Shown here: positions 53,680-62,757 of the stretch, one piece after another | Numbering within the stretch: the first letter of the stretch is position 1 | Layout: each line of letters opens with the position of its first letter | Assembly (NCBI RefSeq): GCF_000154285.1 | Contig: NZ_DS483475.1 | Location: 1-64,000 of the forward strand | Reading direction: 5' to 3' | Source of the DNA: Amedibacillus dolichus DSM 3991 | GTDB lineage: Bacteria > Bacillota_I > Bacilli_A > Erysipelotrichales > Erysipelotrichaceae | Length of the DNA stretch: 64,000 nt | Position numbers and translations under genes: made by a program | The notes under the pieces: model-generated | The model's database searches: none | What the model saw: the letters and a program-made list of their open reading frames with translations, nothing else | Told to the model about the DNA's origin: nothing

Positions 53680-54291
53680 ATGAAAAAGATAGATGTTTTT
53701 GTTTTGGGAATGGTACAAGTAAATACCTATGTTTTGTGGAATGACAATCATGTATTGATTGTTGATCCGGGAACTGCAAATGCACAGCTAATGCAGAAAA
53801 TTGAGGAAGCAGGAGCAATTGTTGATGGTATTGTTTTAACTCATGGTCATTTTGATCATATCGGCGGTGTTGATAAGTTGGTGGAGCGTTATCATTGTTC
53901 ACTGTATATCAATGCAAACGATCAAGCAATGCTGAATGATCCCGTTTTAAATTTTTCTTATGGTGAGCCGGTGATTGTTCAAACAAAGCCATTGGACTTA
54001 CTACCGGGAAAACAAACGATCGGAGCCTTTGATCTTTTTGTGATTGATGCACCCGGTCATAGCGAGGGAAGCAGCATGATTCGATGGGACGATTGCCTGT
54101 TTTGCGGAGATGTTGTTTTCCAAGGCAGCATTGGGCGTACAGATTTGGCAACGGGAAGCAATTCCAAGATGATGCAAAGCCTTAAGATGATGAAGGAAAC
54201 TTTAGATGGTGATTTAAAGCTTTATCCGGGACATGGTCCGACAACGACATGGAAACAAGAGCTATTGACCAACCCTTTTTTACAATTCTAA
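53680..54291 (+). CDS. MBL-fold metallohydrolase (YqgX-like, glyoxalase II family)
   Basis: The 203-residue protein is a metallo-beta-lactamase-fold hydrolase with the metal motif THGHFDH near residue 54, then APGHSEGS, FCGDVVF and the final PGHGPTT. It resembles Bacillus YqgX and glyoxalase II. A thioester hydrolase role is possible but the substrate is unproven. Unusually, no ribosome binding site is visible before the ATG, which lies 11 nt after the rpmG terminator. Confidence 0.87.
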   Translation: MKKIDVFVLGMVQVNTYVLWNDNHVLIVDPGTANAQLMQKIEEAGAIVDGIVLTHGHFDHIGGVDKLVERYHCSLYINANDQAMLNDPVLNFSYGEPVIVQTKPLDLLPGKQTIGAFDLFVIDAPGHSEGSSMIRWDDCLFCGDVVFQGSIGRTDLATGSNSKMMQSLKMMKETLDGDLKLYPGHGPTTTWKQELLTNPFLQF

Positions 54292-54294
54292 TTC

Positions 54295-54318
54295 GACAGC
54301 ACATGCTGTCTTTTTTTT
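54295..54318 (+). terminator. Terminator after the MBL hydrolase gene
   Basis: GACAGC and GCTGTC form a stem around ACAT, followed by eight Ts. Confidence 0.85.
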
Positions 54319-54370
54319 CATTCATAATTTATCGAAGCTTAAGCATACTAAAAGCAAAGGAAGTGATTTG

Positions 54371-55525
54371 ATGAAAAAGATGCAGACGAAGCTTTTATAT
54401 GCTTTGAACTTCACTGTATTTTTATCGATTTCAATTGTAAATACACAAATGCTGCCCTTGCTAAAGAAGTTGGATTATAATGTGGTAGAACGCGGATATA
54501 TTTTAGCAGGAAGTGCCATTATAGCGATTTTGGGACAATTTCTATTCGGCTATTTATGTGATCGTTTAAAAAAAACAAAGCCGTTTTTTTATCTTGCTTA
54601 TCTCTGCCTCTTAATTGCGAGCATTATGATGTTTTTAAAGAGTGGTAAGCTGTTTTTCTATCATTTTTCAGCAGCTAGTATTATTCTTGGTATGGTTAAG
54701 GTGATTATGGGATTGACAGAAACATGGATGCTAGAAATACAAGAGGATAGCTATGGAAAATTGCGAGCCTGTGGAGCACTCGGCTTTACCTTAGGATCTC
54801 CTCTTACCGGTATGCTCATAAAAATGCTCGGTTACCGCTCCTTGCTATATGGATTTTGTATCATCGGAGGTTTGGCATTGGTGCTTATTTATGTTGTAAA
54901 CGATAAAAATAAAAAGAATACACAACCCTTTCATAAGAACGATATAGCAAAGCTTATAAAAAATAAAGACTATTGTTTGCTTGTTTGCATATTTCTGTTT
55001 ATTTATATGATTGGCACAGCGGATCAATATGTGGTTGTTGATAAGCTGCTTTCTTTAGATGCCAGCAATACGCAGATAGGCATTAAATGGGCAGTGCAAT
55101 CTTTTATGGAGATTCCTTTGTTTTTAGGTGCGAATTGGATATTAAAAAAATGGAATATATATCAGCTGCTTGTTTTCGGAACAGGTATGTATATTCTAAA
55201 ATTTGTTCTTTACGGCTATTTCAGCAAACCGCTGCTGTTGATTTTAACCTCTGCTTTACAGCTTGTTACCTTGCCAATAGTGATGCTTACAAGCAAGCTT
55301 TTCATCAAAGCGGTAACACCGCAGCAGTTATTTCACAGCGCACAAATGTTTGCAATGGCTGTTTTTGTTGGCGGAAGTGGTCTAATTACTCCGATTATTA
55401 CATCGTATGTCGCAAACAGGGTAGGGTATGATCTGACTCTATATCTTACCGCTGCCTTTGGTATCTTGCCACTTGTATTGATCGGATATTATCATCGTCG
55501 CCAAAACTCTGATAAAAAAGGCTAA
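54371..55525 (+). CDS. MFS transporter
   Basis: This is a 384-residue major facilitator with about 12 hydrophobic helices. The loop 2-3 motif is GYLCDRLKKTKPFFYLAY, close to the MFS motif G-x-x-x-D-R. It resembles the LacY/nucleoside-symporter-like branch, but the substrate is unknown. AAGGAAGTGAT precedes the ATG at 54371, with TTG at 54368 just before. No strong terminator separates it from the rpsO promoter. Confidence 0.8.
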   Translation: MKKMQTKLLYALNFTVFLSISIVNTQMLPLLKKLDYNVVERGYILAGSAIIAILGQFLFGYLCDRLKKTKPFFYLAYLCLLIASIMMFLKSGKLFFYHFSAASIILGMVKVIMGLTETWMLEIQEDSYGKLRACGALGFTLGSPLTGMLIKMLGYRSLLYGFCIIGGLALVLIYVVNDKNKKNTQPFHKNDIAKLIKNKDYCLLVCIFLFIYMIGTADQYVVVDKLLSLDASNTQIGIKWAVQSFMEIPLFLGANWILKKWNIYQLLVFGTGMYILKFVLYGYFSKPLLLILTSALQLVTLPIVMLTSKLFIKAVTPQQLFHSAQMFAMAVFVGGSGLITPIITSYVANRVGYDLTLYLTAAFGILPLVLIGYYHRRQNSDKKG

Positions 55526-55530
55526 AAAGC

Positions 55531-55559
55531 TTGTCATATAGGCTTAGGTATGCTATTAT
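55531..55559 (+). promoter_or_regulatory. Promoter of rpsO
   Basis: TTGTCA is followed after 17 nt by TATTAT, with an extended -10 TG (TGCTATTAT). Confidence 0.8.
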
Positions 55560-55567
55560 AAACAAGG

Positions 55568-55615
55568 TTTTACACTTGGTTTATACGTTTCCTCAACGAT
55601 TTACTCAGTGTAGAA
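55568..55615 (+). ncRNA. Structured 5' leader of rpsO (possible S15 autoregulatory site)
   Basis: Right after the expected transcript start, TTTTACACT pairs with AGTGTAGAA (9 bp, one wobble) around a 30-nt loop. S15 represses its own mRNA through leader structures in several bacteria, so this may be such an element. It does not clearly match a known S15 leader class by eye. Confidence 0.4.
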
Positions 55616-55642
55616 TGGATAACAGATTTAGGAGGAAAACAC

Positions 55643-55909
55643 ATGTTATTAAAATCAGAAAAAACAAGAATTATGCAAGAGTATGCTCGTTTCGAAGGAG
55701 ATACAGGTTCTCCTGAGGTTCAGATTGCAGTATTAACTGCACGTATCAATCAGTTGACTGAACACTTCAAAGAACACAAGCATGATTATCATTCTCAAAG
55801 AGGTCTTATGAAAATGGTAGGTCGTCGTAGAAATTTGCTTGCTTACTTAAAGGATAAGGATCTTAATCGTTATAAATCACTAATTGAACGTTTAGGTCTA
55901 AGAAAGTAA
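55643..55909 (+). CDS. rpsO: 30S ribosomal protein S15
   Basis: The 88-residue protein is S15, which binds the central domain of 16S rRNA. It has the family core [17 protein letters not shown] and the ending [18 protein letters not shown] precedes the ATG. It is followed by pnp as in many bacteria. Confidence 0.97.
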   Translation: MLLKSEKTRIMQEYARFEGDTGSPEVQIAVLTARINQLTEHFKEHKHDYHSQRGLMKMVGRRRNLLAYLKDKDLNRYKSLIERLGLRK

Positions 55910-55923
55910 TCGTCTTGTTGTGG

Positions 55924-55952
55924 AAAGCGTATGATAATTCATGCGCTTTTTT
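55924..55952 (+). terminator. Terminator of rpsO
   Basis: AAAGCGTATGA and TCATGCGCTTT form an 11-bp stem with one wobble, followed by Ts. The following stretch to 56190 holds no gene; a TATTAT box near 56152 may start pnp transcription. Confidence 0.85.
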
Positions 55953-56190
55953 AATATTTATGGGATTGTGGACATGAATAGAAAGACAAATAGCATACAC
56001 GAAAGCAAAATGAAAATAAAATAGGAGTAATCCATTTAAAAAGTAAGACTTGCTATATCGAAAAATAAAGAGAACATCAATTTTAAGCAAATAGATTTTG
56101 ATATAACGGGTAAAAAGCGTTATTTTTCTTTTATAACTTTTGAAAATATGGTATTATTTGAAAGATAGAAGAAAAATAAGAGGTGAAAAA

Positions 56191-58365
56191 ATGGCTAAAC
56201 AAGAATTTCGTTTAGATTTCTGTGGTCGTGGGATCACAGTAGAAACCGGTGAAATCGCTAAACAGGCAGGTGGCTCTGTTCTTGTTCGATATGGCGATAC
56301 CGTTGTATTGTCTGCGGCAACTGCCAGTAAGCAGGCAAAGGAGGGAATTGATTTCTTTCCATTAACAGTTTCTTTTGAAGAAAAGCTTTATTCTGTTGGA
56401 AAGATTCCCGGGGGTTTTTTAAGAAGAGAAGGTAGACCAAGTGAGCATGCGACTTTGACGGCGCGTATGATTGACCGTCCGATTCGTCCGTTGTTTGCTG
56501 ATGGTTTTCGTAATGAAGTACAAGTAGTCAATACCGTACTTTCCGTAGATCAGGACTGTTCAACGGAAATGGCAGCTATGTTCGGTGCTTCACTTGCTTT
56601 ATGTGTGTCCGATATTCCATTTAACGGACCAATTGCCGGTGTAATCGTCGGACGTATTAACGGAGAATATGTTATCAATCCAACACCTGCACAGATGGAA
56701 GAAAGTGATATTCATTTAACTGTTGCCGGTACCAAATATGCGGTTAATATGGTAGAAGCAGGCGCAAAAGAAGTAAACGAGGAAGCAATGCTGGGAGCTA
56801 TCATGTTTGGTCATGAGCATATTAAACAGTTGGTTGCTTTCCAAGAGGAAATTGCTGCTGCCGTTGGAAAAGAAAAAATGGAAGTAAAGCTGTATACTGT
56901 TGATGAAGCAATTGATACAGAGGTACGTAAGGATTACGAAAAGGCAATTCGTGAAGCGGTTTCGATTGAAAAGAAACTGGAGCGCTATGGGAAAATCGAT
57001 GAGCTGACAGAGACAGCGGTAGCGCAATTCGAAGCGAAGGAATACGCTAGCGAAGCAGATAAAAATAAAGCAATTAAGCAGGTAAAAGAAATCTGTCATG
57101 GTATTGAGGCAGATGAGGTTCGCCGCTTGATTATTGAGGATAAGGTTCGTCCGGACGGACGTAAGATCGATGAAATTCGTCCGTTGGATTCACAAGTAGA
57201 TTTACTTCCTCGTGTTCATGGCAGTGCAATGTTTACACGTGGAGAAACACAGGTATTAAGTGTTACTACACTCGGTGCTATGAATGATAATCAAATTATT
57301 GACGATGTAACCGAGGTGGAATCCAAACGTTTCATGCATCACTACAATTTCCCACCGTATTCCGTTGGTGAAACTGGTCGTATGGGAAGCCCGGGTCGCC
57401 GTGAAATCGGTCATGGGGCATTAGGTGAAAGAGCATTAGCACAGGTATTACCTAGTGTAGAGGAATTCCCATATACCATTCGTACCGTAGCAGAAGTGTT
57501 GGAATCCAATGGTTCTAGCTCTCAAGCATCTATTTGCGCCGGCACGATGTCTTTGATGGCAGCTGGTGTGCCGATTAAGGCTCCGGTGGCAGGTATTGCA
57601 ATGGGACTTATCATGGACGAATCTAGCAGCAACTATACGGTATTAACAGATATTCAAGGTATGGAAGATCATTTCGGAGATATGGACTTTAAGGTTGCAG
57701 GCACAAGTGAAGGAATTACTGCTTTGCAAATGGATATCAAGGTAACCGGTATTACGGAAGATATCTTTCGTGAGGCTTTGGCGCAAGCCAAGGTTGCTCG
57801 TGGTCAAATCTTAGAGAATATGTTAGCAGCAATCAGTGAGCCACGTGCAGATGTTGGTAAATACGCACCGAAGCTTGAACAATTCTATATCGATCCGGAG
57901 AAGATTCGTGAGGTTATTGGTCCAAATGGTAAAATGATCAATAAAATCATTGAAGAATGCGATGATGTTAAGATTGATATTGAGGACGACGGACATGTGA
58001 TTATCTATCACATGGATCGTACAGCTATCAATAAGGCTGCGGATATGATTCGCGGAATCGTTAAGGTTGCGGAAGTTGGAGATATCTATGATGCAACGGT
58101 TGTGCGTATTGAAAAATTCGGAGCTTTTGTAAATCTATTCCCGGGAACTGATGGCTTGCTACATATTTCAAAAATCAGCCATGAACGTGTAGAAAAAGTA
58201 GAAGATGTCCTGAAAATCGGAGATACGATTAAAGTAAAGGTCATGGAAATTGATGATCGCGGACGTGTTAATGTTAGCGCCAAAGCACTTCTTCCACGCC
58301 CTGAGCACAAAAAGCAGGAGATTAAGGAAGCTGCAAATGCAGCGGAGGAAAAAATAGAAGAATAA
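56191..58365 (+). CDS. pnp: Polynucleotide phosphorylase
   Basis: PNPase is a phosphorolytic 3'-5' exoribonuclease of mRNA decay. The 724-residue protein has two RNase PH domains ([13 protein letters not shown]-like start; the second with [12 protein letters not shown]-like and [12 protein letters not shown] segments), then a KH domain ([16 protein letters not shown]) and an S1 domain ([17 protein letters not shown]). An upstream in-frame ATG at 56140 exists, but AGAGGTG is right before the ATG at 56191 and [10 protein letters not shown] fits the family. Confidence 0.96.
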   Translation: MAKQEFRLDFCGRGITVETGEIAKQAGGSVLVRYGDTVVLSAATASKQAKEGIDFFPLTVSFEEKLYSVGKIPGGFLRREGRPSEHATLTARMIDRPIRPLFADGFRNEVQVVNTVLSVDQDCSTEMAAMFGASLALCVSDIPFNGPIAGVIVGRINGEYVINPTPAQMEESDIHLTVAGTKYAVNMVEAGAKEVNEEAMLGAIMFGHEHIKQLVAFQEEIAAAVGKEKMEVKLYTVDEAIDTEVRKDYEKAIREAVSIEKKLERYGKIDELTETAVAQFEAKEYASEADKNKAIKQVKEICHGIEADEVRRLIIEDKVRPDGRKIDEIRPLDSQVDLLPRVHGSAMFTRGETQVLSVTTLGAMNDNQIIDDVTEVESKRFMHHYNFPPYSVGETGRMGSPGRREIGHGALGERALAQVLPSVEEFPYTIRTVAEVLESNGSSSQASICAGTMSLMAAGVPIKAPVAGIAMGLIMDESSSNYTVLTDIQGMEDHFGDMDFKVAGTSEGITALQMDIKVTGITEDIFREALAQAKVARGQILENMLAAISEPRADVGKYAPKLEQFYIDPEKIREVIGPNGKMINKIIEECDDVKIDIEDDGHVIIYHMDRTAINKAADMIRGIVKVAEVGDIYDATVVRIEKFGAFVNLFPGTDGLLHISKISHERVEKVEDVLKIGDTIKVKVMEIDDRGRVNVSAKALLPRPEHKKQEIKEAANAAEEKIEE

Positions 58366-58403
58366 GAAGGCTTAAGTTTTCTCTTACTTTAAGATAAATA
58401 ATT

Positions 58404-58461
58404 AAAAAGGAGATTTTGTATATGGTTATTTCATTCAACCATATCGAGATCTCCTATTTTT
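58404..58461. terminator. Nested bidirectional terminator between pnp and the regulator gene
   Basis: An outer stem AAAAAGGAGAT / ATCTCCTATTTTT encloses an inner stem ATATGGTT / AACCATAT. T-rich ends on both strands fit the convergent genes. Confidence 0.8.
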
Positions 58462-58516
58462 AATTGTTTTAGATATATCTTTAACTAAAGATAGTTGATT
58501 ATATTCCTTTATATTT

Positions 58517-59791
58517 CTATGTAAGCAGATTGATTTCTTGTTCTTGATAATAGCAAAGCTCTTTAAAATTGTTTCTTTTACGATAATAATCACAAATAAT
58601 CTTTAAGATGAATAAGCTCATTTCCTGATTATTATCCTTCTTCATCAGTTCATAATAGTTTAGCGCATAACGAATATAGCTTTGATGATCATTAGCTAGT
58701 GCATATTGCAGCATCTCTAAGAATATTTTGATTTCAATACGTAACTCGCATGTATCTAAAGTCGAAGCTATATATTGTTTACATTCTTCATAACGCTTAA
58801 GCTTATATAAGCTATAAGAAATAAACAAAGGAATTTCATAATATCTTGTGTCATGTTCTATTGCCAGGTGTGCATATTCAAGTGCCTTGTCATATTCCTT
58901 ATTTACTAAAGCATTCCAAGATAGGTTGTTGTAAGCAACAGCGATAAATCTTGAAGGATTTTGTTTCATTTTCTCTATTGTATCTAATAACAATTCTTCT
59001 GCTTCGCTGTATAAACGCATACATGAATAACATGCAGCTTTTCGGAGTGCAATTTGAATTATCCGACTGAAATTCATGGTTTCCATAAACAGCTTAGATG
59101 CTTCATCGCAGTAAATTAAAGCCTTAGCTGCTTTATTGCGATTTTCATAAGCCGAAATGTGATGGTATAATACCATGGCTTTCAAACTTTTAGAAGTGCA
59201 TGTTAGTAAGTAATGTTCTGCAATCTTAAGCTGTTCGAGTGTCTTTGTAGTATTATTCTTTCCGATATAATATGCTGCGAAAACATCATAGAAAATACCG
59301 ATTTCATCATTTGTAAATAGATGTAAAATTTTCTTAAACATTAAGTAATAATTTAATATCTTTTCTTCTGCAATGGTTTTTTTAAAATGCACACAATACA
59401 TATATTCAATTAACTTATAATAAAAGAAGCCGTAGCTATTTTCATACATTGAAGAATGCTTAAGTATTTCTTGATAAAGAGCTTTTTCTTCCTCCTCTTT
59501 CAGATCGACATATAGCTGATACAAATATTGGAATTTATCTTTTAAATTAAAGTACAGAGATTCATCGGTATTAAAGCGTATATCCATGAAGTTTGTAAGC
59601 TTTTCCAGCATTTGTGAAGATGGCTCTTTTCGACCACGTTCGATTTCACTTAGATAGCCTTTATTGATGCCTAAGCTTTCGGCTACAAAGTTGATAGTCA
59701 TGTTTTCATCTTCACGATAATAACGAAGCAATGCTCCTGTAAGTTTACGTTTTAACTCCGATGAAAGTTTTGTTTCATTTAGAATAGTCAT
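58517..59791 (-). CDS. XRE-family regulator with long helical TPR-like C-terminus
   Basis: The 424-residue protein has an N-terminal helix-turn-helix of the XRE type (about residues 12-70; NFVAESLGINKGYLSEIERG). About 350 residues of helical repeats with TPR character follow (for example YNNLSWNALVNKEYDKALEY). This is the layout of the RRNPP/Rgg-like regulators that bind short peptides, and of related Firmicute regulators. It is transcribed divergently from a small secreted peptide gene. Control of that peptide and transporter locus is therefore likely (inference). No ligand can be named. It has its own sigma-A promoter and GGAGG site. Confidence 0.8.
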   Translation of the reverse strand: MTILNETKLSSELKRKLTGALLRYYREDENMTINFVAESLGINKGYLSEIERGRKEPSSQMLEKLTNFMDIRFNTDESLYFNLKDKFQYLYQLYVDLKEEEEKALYQEILKHSSMYENSYGFFYYKLIEYMYCVHFKKTIAEEKILNYYLMFKKILHLFTNDEIGIFYDVFAAYYIGKNNTTKTLEQLKIAEHYLLTCTSKSLKAMVLYHHISAYENRNKAAKALIYCDEASKLFMETMNFSRIIQIALRKAACYSCMRLYSEAEELLLDTIEKMKQNPSRFIAVAYNNLSWNALVNKEYDKALEYAHLAIEHDTRYYEIPLFISYSLYKLKRYEECKQYIASTLDTCELRIEIKIFLEMLQYALANDHQSYIRYALNYYELMKKDNNQEMSLFILKIICDYYRKRNNFKELCYYQEQEINLLT

Positions 59792-59811
59792 AAACAGCCT
59801 CCTTTAAGTGT

Positions 59812-59840
59812 ATTATAAGGAGTGTGATTTAGAAATGCAA
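59812..59840 (-). promoter_or_regulatory. Promoter of the XRE regulator gene
   Basis: On the minus strand TTGCAT is followed after 17 nt by a perfect TATAAT, 20 nt before the ATG. Confidence 0.8.
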
Positions 59841-59886
59841 TGTTAATACATAAAGTGTTTCGGAAAAATAATTCTGCAATATGAGC

Positions 59887-59934
59887 ATAAGAAATATTTG
59901 TGGTAATCCATATTGGTTAGCAAATATTTCTTAT
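59887..59934. repeat. 14-bp perfect inverted repeat between regulator and peptide gene
   Basis: ATAAGAAATATTTG (59887-59900) and CAAATATTTCTTAT (59921-59934) are perfect inverted arms with a 20-nt spacer. They lie between the two divergent promoters, so they may bind the XRE regulator or fold as a hairpin. Confidence 0.65.
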
Positions 59935-60026
59935 TTAAATAGGAAAATCGAATAAAAACAAGCATATACACACTTTTGTCGGCATACATACAACAAGGAT
60001 TTTCTTATCTCTTTTTAGCTTTTAAA

Positions 60027-60035
60027 TGGTATAAT
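60027..60035 (+). promoter_or_regulatory. Extended -10 promoter of the peptide gene
   Basis: TGGTATAAT is an extended -10 box 27 nt before the peptide ATG; no clear -35 is present, which would suit an activated promoter. Confidence 0.6.
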
Positions 60036-60062
60036 ATTAGTGTTTGATTTGGAGGTAAGAGT

Positions 60063-60248
60063 ATGAAAAAAAGAATAGTTCATATAGTTTGGGTAGCATT
60101 TATTTTTGTTGGAGGTCTTACAGTTTGCGAAACAAGTATCAAGGCTTTAGAAAATGATAAAGCCGGTTGTGCGATTACTGTTTGTGATTGTACATCATCT
60201 TCTGATGATGAGTGTTCTTGTTATGGATTCGATCATGACCGTGAGTAA
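60063..60248 (+). CDS. Secreted cysteine-rich acidic peptide precursor
   Basis: The 61-residue product has a signal peptide: basic start, hydrophobic core at residues 8-21 and a possible cleavage after Ala28. The predicted mature part of about 33 residues has five cysteines (36, 41, 43, 51, 53), including two C-x-C pairs, and is strongly acidic. I do not recognise a family. GGAGG lies 7 nt before the ATG and a strong terminator follows at 60322-60345, so it can be made alone and in excess over the downstream transporter. By position next to an export ABC system and opposite an XRE regulator, it may be a bacteriocin-like or signalling peptide. This is inference. Confidence 0.8.
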   Translation: MKKRIVHIVWVAFIFVGGLTVCETSIKALENDKAGCAITVCDCTSSSDDECSCYGFDHDRE

Positions 60249-60321
60249 AAAAAGCTCACTTTTAATTTGTTTTACGAATTATGAAAAGCAATAAATTTAA
60301 ATCATTTTATTCAAATTTTGA

Positions 60322-60345
60322 AAGAAGCTTAAGGCTTCTTTTTTT
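60322..60345 (+). terminator. Terminator of the peptide gene
   Basis: AAGAAGC and GCTTCTT form a stem around TTAAG, followed by a T-run. A weaker stem (GTGAG/CTCAC) overlaps the peptide stop codon. Confidence 0.85.
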
Positions 60346-60443
60346 CATGCTTGTCAGTAAAAGTAAGTAGTTTTCTATTATATTGTTGCAATTTTTAATA
60401 TTTTCTTGTATTGTTTATTTAGATAGAGATGGGAGATATTATT

Positions 60444-60500
60444 ATGAAAAAGCACTATGAAAATTATAATAAGCTGGACTTGAGTATAATAGGCTTATAA
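60444..60500 (+). other. Possible 18-residue peptide ORF, or decayed gene
   Basis: An ATG with GGGAG upstream opens a reading frame of 18 codons (start MKKHYENYNKLDLS). After its TAA the same frame stays open for some 70 codons, reading into the permease gene in another frame. It could be a tiny peptide, a decayed membrane-protein gene, or chance. No promoter was recognised. Nothing else is seen between 60346 and 60654. Confidence 0.3.
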
Positions 60501-60654
60501 TGGCGGCAAAATAGCTTTTATAAAAATCTGCTGGTTATATCAGTATTTTACAACTTTTTTCTGTTACACCACTATTTTCAAACTAGAAAAGAATATCATT
60601 CATTCACTGCAAATATGGAAGTTTACCTAAAACTGATTGCAGGAGGGATATCCT

Positions 60655-62757
60655 ATGAAGAAATTTATTTATATCCTTACAATACTTTGTTCTTTTTTTA
60701 TCTTTCTAACCAATTTTGAAAATCAATCCATTATTCAAACAAGTAAGATAGGTCATGCAAGTGAAAGCTTTGCAGAGCATGAAGATTTAGAAATACTGAA
60801 CTTTCAGTATCACTTAGGTAATGATGTTTCGACTAGAAAAGAAAGATATGGACAATTGATAGATTTCTTAGAAGATAAGGATTGCTATGCTTTATTTTAT
60901 ACAAGCACAAGTCAAGAAAACTACAAAGATGAAAATTATTTGTATATTATGGGGAGCAATGCTTTGTATACATTTGATTTTTTTGATACTTTGCATACAA
61001 AGCGCATTGATTTTACCAAGGAGTCGAATCTATATTTCAGCAATATGGTAAATGATCCGAATGCTTATGATTATATTGCTTATATTGATTCTGTAAACAA
61101 TCAGCCTTATCAAGATACTTTGGAAATACGACATTTTTCATCTTATAAACAATATGCAACAGTTCGTGAGGGAATTGATATTGACCTTGAATTAAACCTT
61201 CTATCAAAAGATCGTTTACTTACTCAAGCAATGGTAATGAATAGTGAAATTTATAATTATGTCGATGCTGAGGTTGGATTCAAAGAGCATGTCGGTTCTT
61301 CTTATAAGGGACTTTTAAAGGATCGAAGCTTTGCATTTCAAATGATAGGCTTGTGCGTATTAGCAATCGCTATTCTTTTGACTTGTCAAATATTCAGATC
61401 AAAAAAAGAAATTATCATACGCAAAATGATGGGGCACTCTTTCGTGCGTATTTTTAAGGAAATGTTTATAACGCAGCTTTTCCTTTGTATTTTATTTTAT
61501 ATAGTCGTTCAAATATTGTCCTATGCCTTTTATGTGCATAGCTTCAATAGCGTAACTTTTCCGCTCCTTATGAAAAGCTGGCATGATTTTTTAATTTTTC
61601 TTATCTTTTTAATCATAAGCTGTTTTTATATTTGTTTTTGCATTGTGAAGGTAAAGGATAGCGGAGAAATGAAACGCCAAGGAAATCGAAATTTTTTCTC
61701 ATACGCTAGTATTGTTGTAAAGATAGTGTTTATTGTTGTAGCGTTTGCACCATTTGTAAACTATGTTTTGGAATGGAAGAACATCGCCTACAATGCTTAT
61801 GCACTTCGTGCTTATCAAGAGCATTTAAGGGGATATGTAGGGGTTTCCGGTATAGCAAGCTTTGATTATGATCCAACCAAAATTATGCAATTTTTTGATG
61901 AACAAGGAGCTGTTTATCAAGACTTTGAACAAAACATTCTTTTTGAAAATATGAAGGAATTTGATACAAGCTTACAGCATACAACTATTTATCCGTATAT
62001 TATTGTTAATAAAGCGTACTTGAAGGATTACTCCGTTATTGATGTTAAGAATGTAGCCGTTGATATAGAAAAGCTTCCACCGGATACTTTGCTTATACCA
62101 CAAAAATATGAAGGGGTGGATACAAGCTATTATTGCCCGAATACTTCTTGTGATGTAGTTATGATTAAAAACGGGAACCGTTTCATTAACCATCATGCAT
62201 ACTCCGTAGATATGACACTTAATCGCAAGGATCCGATCGTACTTGTTGTAGGAGAGATTCCTAATTGGTCTGCGACAAATATGCTGTTGAAGAATACGGA
62301 TAAAAATAAGCAGGCACTTCATAGCTATTTGAAAACAAATGGTTTATTAGAAACCGTGCACCTGAAAACAACCGATGATTATTATGAATTAGCAAAAAAT
62401 GAAAGTAATACCCTGTTTGTAAGATATAGCATAGTGTTCTTGCTTTATATTCTGTTGGCATTTATTTTCCAATATCAAAGTATTTATATCCAATTTGATC
62501 AGTGTAAGCATGAATATGCGATAAATTATCTATTAGGGAAAACGTTTTGGCAGCGATATGGTAATATTTTAAACAACAACATCTTAATGTATAGCTTTGT
62601 GCTTATTTATGGGATTTTCTTTGCACAGATGACATATTTCCAATTATTGGCATATTTGCTTTGCGCAATCATCGTGGATATATTGGTTGCTTATTATATG
62701 ATCCATTATTTTGAAAAGCATAAAGTAATCGCTATTTTGAAAGGAGAACAATCATGA
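60655..62757 (+). CDS. Bacteriocin-associated FtsX-like integral membrane protein (DUF1430/putative immunity type)
   Basis: The 700-residue membrane protein has an N-terminal helix (about 4-20), a long extracytoplasmic domain, then about four helices near 230-370, a second outer domain and three helices near the C-terminus (about 600-690). This matches the bacteriocin-associated integral membrane (putative immunity) proteins found with lactococcin 972-type systems. The adjoining ATPase supports an ABC permease role, in peptide export or self-protection. An in-frame TTG at 60637 precedes it, but GGAGG is 8 nt before the ATG at 60655. It overlaps the ATPase gene by ATGA. Confidence 0.78.
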   Translation: MKKFIYILTILCSFFIFLTNFENQSIIQTSKIGHASESFAEHEDLEILNFQYHLGNDVSTRKERYGQLIDFLEDKDCYALFYTSTSQENYKDENYLYIMGSNALYTFDFFDTLHTKRIDFTKESNLYFSNMVNDPNAYDYIAYIDSVNNQPYQDTLEIRHFSSYKQYATVREGIDIDLELNLLSKDRLLTQAMVMNSEIYNYVDAEVGFKEHVGSSYKGLLKDRSFAFQMIGLCVLAIAILLTCQIFRSKKEIIIRKMMGHSFVRIFKEMFITQLFLCILFYIVVQILSYAFYVHSFNSVTFPLLMKSWHDFLIFLIFLIISCFYICFCIVKVKDSGEMKRQGNRNFFSYASIVVKIVFIVVAFAPFVNYVLEWKNIAYNAYALRAYQEHLRGYVGVSGIASFDYDPTKIMQFFDEQGAVYQDFEQNILFENMKEFDTSLQHTTIYPYIIVNKAYLKDYSVIDVKNVAVDIEKLPPDTLLIPQKYEGVDTSYYCPNTSCDVVMIKNGNRFINHHAYSVDMTLNRKDPIVLVVGEIPNWSATNMLLKNTDKNKQALHSYLKTNGLLETVHLKTTDDYYELAKNESNTLFVRYSIVFLLYILLAFIFQYQSIYIQFDQCKHEYAINYLLGKTFWQRYGNILNNNILMYSFVLIYGIFFAQMTYFQLLAYLLCAIIVDILVAYYMIHYFEKHKVIAILKGEQS

